Source: Herbiconiux sp. VKM Ac-1786 (lineage in GTDB: Bacteria; Actinomycetota; Actinomycetes; Actinomycetales; Microbacteriaceae). Taken from it: DNA of 64,000 bases. The DNA lies in contig NZ_JADKSG010000002.1 of the NCBI RefSeq assembly GCF_015350805.1, positions 434,001 through 498,000 on the forward strand, given 5' to 3'. The translations under genes were made by a program, and so were the position numbers. The notes beneath the pieces were generated by a model. It ran no database searches. It worked only from the letters and a program-made list of their open reading frames with translations, and had not been told where the DNA came from. Within the stretch, counting starts at the first letter, position 1. The number at the start of each line of letters is the position of its first letter. Shown here piece after piece: positions 62,318 through 64,000 of this stretch.

Positions 62318-64000
62318 CGGGCCCGCTCCGATCGGGGTTCCGCGGCGGCGAGCAGGGTGGCGGCGGCGAGCGTCACGACGAGGGCCGCGAGCATCGCGGC
62401 GAGCACCGGCAGCGCGAAGTCGGCGAACGGCGGGGCCACCGTGCGGCCGCCCACGGCGGAGGTGCCCATCACCGGGGTGCAGAGGGCGGCCGTGAGCGCC
62501 CCGACCAGCAGACCCGCCACGACCGACACCGCCACGGCCGCCCCCGTCTCGGCCAGGCGGCGCAGGCGGCGCTGCCGGTCGACGAAGCCGAGGGCGCGCA
62601 GCGTGGTCTCGTCGCCCCGGCGCGCCCGGCGCAGCACCGCCCCGTTCGCCGCGATCGCGACGAAGGCCATCAGCACGGCCACGCCGGCGACCAGCAGCCA
62701 GACCGCGACGCCGGTCGACACGAATCCGGATGCCCCGGCCGCCTGCCGGGTGGCGATGCTCCAGGGGGCGTCGCTCCGGGCGGCCGCGGTGAGGGCCACC
62801 GCGTCGGTGTCGCTCGTCGCCACCCAGACGGTGGCCGGCGTGAGCAGCGAACTGGAGGCGCCGAGGGAGGCGCGGGCGAGGTCGGCGGTGTCGAGCGCGA
62901 GGGCGGGGGAGCCGCCGGCGCCGGGCACGCTCGGCACGAGGCGCTGCACGGTGGCGTCGAGACTGCGTCCGGAGGCAGGGGTGAAGCCGAAGTCGTCGCC
63001 CACCGCCAGACCGAGCTTCGCCGCGGCGTCGGTGCTCAGGGTGACGTTCAGGGGAGCATCCGGATCGTCGACGAGCACCCGGCCGACGGCCTGGCTCGAC
63101 GACAGCTGCAGCTCGGACTTCGAGAGCCGGTCGGTGCCGTAGCCGCTCGTGACGGTGCCCGAGGCGTCGAGCCCGGCCACGCCGTCGACGGTGACGTGCT
63201 CGCTGTCGGGGTCGCCGGCGGCGTCGTAGCGCAGGTCGACTCCGAGCAGCTCGGCGTCGGCGAAACCGGTCGGGAGCGCGGCGGCGAGCTCGGCGCCGCC
63301 GGCGGCCGCGAGCGTCACGGTGCCGAGGTCGACGGCCGCCAGCGCGCCGTCGGTGGCCGCGAGCCAGGCGGTGCCCGAGAGGGAGCCGGGGCGGTCGCGC
63401 TCCTCGGCCGTGACCCGGACGCTCACCGTCTCGGTGGTGGGGCCGACGCCGGAGGGCCGGGGGGAGTCGGGGAGGAAGGCCTCGCCGGTGAGCGGTTCCG
63501 CTGCGTCGCCGGGGAGGGCGATGGCGCGGATGTTCTCGCGGCCGACCGCGACCGTGGTGGCGAGGACGGCCGCGACGGTGCGGGTGCCGGGGGTGTCGCG
63601 GAGGGCGGCGAGGAGCGTGGGGGCGGCGGGGGTGGCGGCGGTGGGCGCGGTGTGGGTGGTGGCGGTGCCGGTGCCGGTGGTCGCGGTCGAGTCGGCGGTC
63701 GTGGTTGCGGTGGGGGTCACCGCGACCACGGTCGGGGTGTCGAGCTGCAGGGCGGCGTCGGCGCCGACCTTGTCGGAGGCCCGCGCATCCTGAGCTGCCT
63801 GCACCGAGCCGGGGAGCGCGGAGGCGACGACGCAGAGTGCCGAGGCCAGCATGACCACGAGCGCCACCGCCGTGAACCAGGACGCGCGCACGCGGAGGGA
63901 GCGCAACGCGGTGAAGAGCCAGACGGAGCGGGCGCGCCCGCCGAGCGCGGTGCGGCGCCGGGCCCACGCGGCGACCCCGGCCGAGGCGGCGACCGACGCG
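62314..64000 (-). CDS. FtsX-like ABC permease, start beyond window
   Basis: The frame is open from the stop at 62314 to the right edge (64000). A TTG at 63906 is the only listed start, but coding-like sequence (RSVWLFTALRSLRVRASWFTAV) continues upstream, so the true start probably lies outside. At least 530 aa: one helix (VALVVMLASALCVVASALPG), an outer Ala/Thr/Val-rich domain of about 400 aa and three C-terminal helices (VAVWLLVAGVAVLMAFVAIAAN, AVAVSVVAGLLVGALTAAL, LPVLAAMLAALVVTLAAATLL). First visible gene of the four-gene ABC operon. Confidence 0.82.
   Translation of the reverse strand, partial: ASVAASAGVAAWARRRTALGGRARSVWLFTALRSLRVRASWFTAVALVVMLASALCVVASALPGSVQAAQDARASDKVGADAALQLDTPTVVAVTPTATTTADSTATTGTGTATTHTAPTAATPAAPTLLAALRDTPGTRTVAAVLATTVAVGRENIRAIALPGDAAEPLTGEAFLPDSPRPSGVGPTTETVSVRVTAEERDRPGSLSGTAWLAATDGALAAVDLGTVTLAAAGGAELAAALPTGFADAELLGVDLRYDAAGDPDSEHVTVDGVAGLDASGTVTSGYGTDRLSKSELQLSSSQAVGRVLVDDPDAPLNVTLSTDAAAKLGLAVGDDFGFTPASGRSLDATVQRLVPSVPGAGGSPALALDTADLARASLGASSSLLTPATVWVATSDTDAVALTAAARSDAPWSIATRQAAGASGFVSTGVAVWLLVAGVAVLMAFVAIAANGAVLRRARRGDETTLRALGFVDRQRRLRRLAETGAAVAVSVVAGLLVGALTAALCTPVMGTSAVGGRTVAPPFADFALPVLAAMLAALVVTLAAATLLAAAEPRSERAR

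Noticed and set aside
62318-63967. Frame of the 969-aa permease remaining open to 63967
   Set aside because: Upstream part is Arg/Gly/Pro repeat-like and overlaps the other FtsX gene in the correct frame; ATGA overlap at 62317 gives a clean start.

Overview
The window is about 70% GC by eye and reads as the chromosome of an actinobacterium, most likely family Microbacteriaceae (genus not resolved). Pointers are a mycothiol-dependent formaldehyde dehydrogenase (mscR), a bcc-aa3 respiratory cluster (ctaC-ctaD-ctaF facing qcrB-qcrA-qcrC-ctaE), a Ddn-like deazaflavin protein, a DtxR/IdeR-type iron box, a WXG100-like protein, and many genes whose -10 hexamer sits only 6-7 nt before the start codon, as expected for leaderless mRNAs. 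Genes fill nearly all of the DNA on both strands. I see no rRNA, tRNA, CRISPR array, prophage or insertion sequence.

Layout. 1-7.4 kb: a flavin monooxygenase cut by the left edge, several small regulators (TrmB/LuxR-like, wHTH, HxlR, PadR with a HAAS membrane partner), a VOC protein, a luciferase-like oxidoreductase and an SDR. 7.5-11.5 kb: a complete sugar ABC importer (mmsA-mmsB-chvE). 11.6-17 kb: a membrane protein, mscR with a metallo-hydrolase, a serine-hydrolase-fold lipoprotein that has lost its catalytic residues, a pterin dehydratase-VOC fusion and luxS. 17.2-28.5 kb: housekeeping (dnaE, hisD, nrdR, pyrD, DUF3043 protein, M20 dipeptidase, erpA) interrupted by a three-gene WXG100-type operon with tandem repeats in its leaders. 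28.6-38.1 kb: aerobic respiration, with a decayed tandem duplication at the ctaF/qcrB junction into which a cell-wall-binding-repeat protein gene has been placed. 38.2-44.3 kb: trpD, then glycerol/dihydroxyacetone use (glpK-glpF divergent from dhaK-dhaL-dhaM). 44.3-50.3 kb: Ddn-like protein, a zinc-ribbon protein coupled to a degenerate Dam-like protein, an iron-boxed siderophore-interacting protein, a DGPF/YCII protein with its ECF42-type sigma factor, a PPOX-like protein and a GNAT. 50.4-57.7 kb: cell-surface functions (GT2, secreted PIG-L deacetylase, acyltransferase-like membrane protein, GT39) and a regulator-MFS pair. 57.8-64 kb: an ABC export/FtsX operon (two ATPases, two large permeases) running off the right edge.

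How they work together. chvE-mmsAB imports sugars. glpF/glpK and dhaKLM feed three-carbon compounds into glycolysis, with DhaM carrying EIIA and HPr domains on one chain. CtaC/D/E/F and QcrA/B/C form the terminal oxidase supercomplex. MscR detoxifies formaldehyde on mycothiol. The siderophore-interacting flavoprotein releases iron under a DtxR-type switch. The most unusual items are the duplicated ctaD'-ctaF'-terminator block, two proteins that keep their enzyme fold but lack catalytic motifs, the WXG operon with repeat-bearing leaders, and the PadR operator fused to a -10 box and start codon.
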